Assembly: GCA_027458945.1 (NCBI GenBank)
Contig: DAIDOU010000137.1
Location: forward strand, 1-7,058
Length of the DNA: 7,058 bases
Reading direction: 5' to 3'
Origin: Acidobacteriota bacterium
GTDB taxonomy: Bacteria > Acidobacteriota > Thermoanaerobaculia > Thermoanaerobaculales > Thermoanaerobaculaceae
The first letter of the stretch is position 1; the number at the start of each line of letters is the position of its first letter. Positions 6,612 through 7,058 of this stretch are shown piece by piece. The notes beneath the pieces are model-generated. The model searched no databases and was not told where the DNA came from. It worked only from the letters and a program-made list of their open reading frames with translations. The position numbers and the translations under genes are program-made.

Positions 6612-7058
6612 GACCCCGATCGGGCGCCGCGGCGATCGCGACGAGGCGCGCCGGCGCACCGAGTTCGGCGAGCACCGCGGCCGCCCGGGCGCCGACCGCC
6701 GGCAACCAGGCGAGGTAGCCCGGGCGACCCGCCGCCGCGAGTCGCAGGAACGTTCCGACCACCTTGAGGCCACGCTGAGCCGCGCACTCCAGATACCGCT
6801 GCCGCCAACCGTGCTCCCACTCGAGGACCCCGGCCGCGCGTGCCACCCATCCGGGCTCGTCTGCCGTCAGCCCCGCTCCGCCGCGCTCGCGCAGCAGCGA
6901 GGCCAGGTCGTACGTATCGGGACCGCCGCGCATGTCCTGGAAATCGACCGCCCGGACGACGCCGCCTTGGAGAAACAGATTGTTGAGATGGAAGTCGCGA
7001 TGGGTGAGCCGGTACGGGTGGGAGGTCAGACGCCGGGCGAGGTCGTCGAGGAAGGCGG
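6607..7058 (-). CDS. Aminoglycoside phosphotransferase-fold kinase, AmgK-like (5' part outside window)
   Basis: The C-terminal 149 codons, open to the window edge; the start lies beyond 7058. The kinase core is clear: the catalytic loop THRDFHLNNLFL, with catalytic Asp and metal-binding Asn, followed by VRAVDFQDMRGGPDTYDLASLL, where DFQD is the metal-binding DxD-type motif. This pair of motifs is the form found in AmgK, the anomeric kinase that phosphorylates N-acetylmuramate and N-acetylglucosamine at C1 in a peptidoglycan recycling route. The later RGLKVVGTFLRLAAAGRPGYL resembles the C-terminal helix of that family. Other sugar or choline kinases share the fold, so substrate is not settled. 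An ATG at 6933 falls within the kinase motif and is not the true start. The TAA stop at 6609-6607 is 19 bp from tatA on the same strand, so the two may be co-transcribed. If it is AmgK, it would act on sugars derived from the product of the neighbouring transglycosylase. Confidence 0.85.
   Translation of the reverse strand, partial: AFLDDLARRLTSHPYRLTHRDFHLNNLFLQGGVVRAVDFQDMRGGPDTYDLASLLRERGGAGLTADEPGWVARAAGVLEWEHGWRQRYLECAAQRGLKVVGTFLRLAAAGRPGYLAWLPAVGARAAAVLAELGAPARLVAIAAAPDRGL
6615..6639. repeat. Three adjacent short perfect palindromes upstream of tatA
   Basis: CCCGATCGGG (6615-6624), CGCCGCGGCG (6625-6634) and GCGATCGC (6632-6639) are perfect palindromes lying almost end to end. They sit in the last codons of the AmgK-like gene, just upstream of the TATAAT near tatA. 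They may be chance products of G/C-rich codon use or a protein-binding dyad. Confidence 0.3.

Noticed and set aside
6607..6933. A complete 108-aa minus-strand gene starting at the ATG at 6933
   Set aside because: The upstream in-frame sequence encodes the kinase catalytic loop (HRDFHLNN), so this ATG is internal to a longer gene cut by the window edge.

Overview
This is a compact, GC-rich bacterial chromosome segment with nine protein genes and no intergenic stretch longer than about 70 bp. I see no RNA gene, insertion sequence, CRISPR array or phage material. A BamD-type outer-membrane lipoprotein and the other envelope genes point to a diderm. The third codon positions are strongly G/C. The combination of a PASTA protein beside rpe, a BamD homologue and a LysM protein of this type reminds me most of Acidobacteriota (Thermoanaerobaculia-like) or a deltaproteobacterial lineage. 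That placement is a recollection-based guess, not a result.

Layout: (1) 16-1350, rseP, a site-2 intramembrane protease with two PDZ domains. (2) 1362-2234 on the minus strand, nfo, endonuclease IV with all nine metal ligands. It ends 11 bp from the convergent rseP stop and starts 28 bp from a divergent operon. (3) 2263-6407 on the plus strand, six genes tightly packed: a membrane-anchored triple-PASTA protein, rpe (ribulose-5-phosphate 3-epimerase), bamD, a secreted LysM protein, a small Fis-type HTH protein and a lytic transglycosylase. Three of the five junctions are 4-nt stop/start overlaps (ATGA, ATGA, GTGA). A plausible internal promoter lies across the bamD stop and could split the unit. 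(4) 6393-7058 on the minus strand: the 3' part of an aminoglycoside-phosphotransferase-fold kinase resembling the MurNAc/GlcNAc kinase AmgK, followed after 19 bp by tatA, which overlaps the lytic transglycosylase tail-to-tail by 15 bp.

Functionally most of the window concerns the envelope: peptidoglycan binding (PASTA, LysM), cleavage (lytic transglycosylase), possibly recycling (AmgK-like kinase), outer-membrane protein assembly (BamD), envelope proteolysis (RseP) and folded-protein export (TatA). rpe and nfo are housekeeping genes. I found no clear case for a novel defence, mobile or biosynthetic system. The points most worth a second look are the small Fis-like protein translationally coupled to the LysM gene, the kinase-less PASTA protein beside rpe, and the internally duplicated C-terminal domain of the LysM protein.
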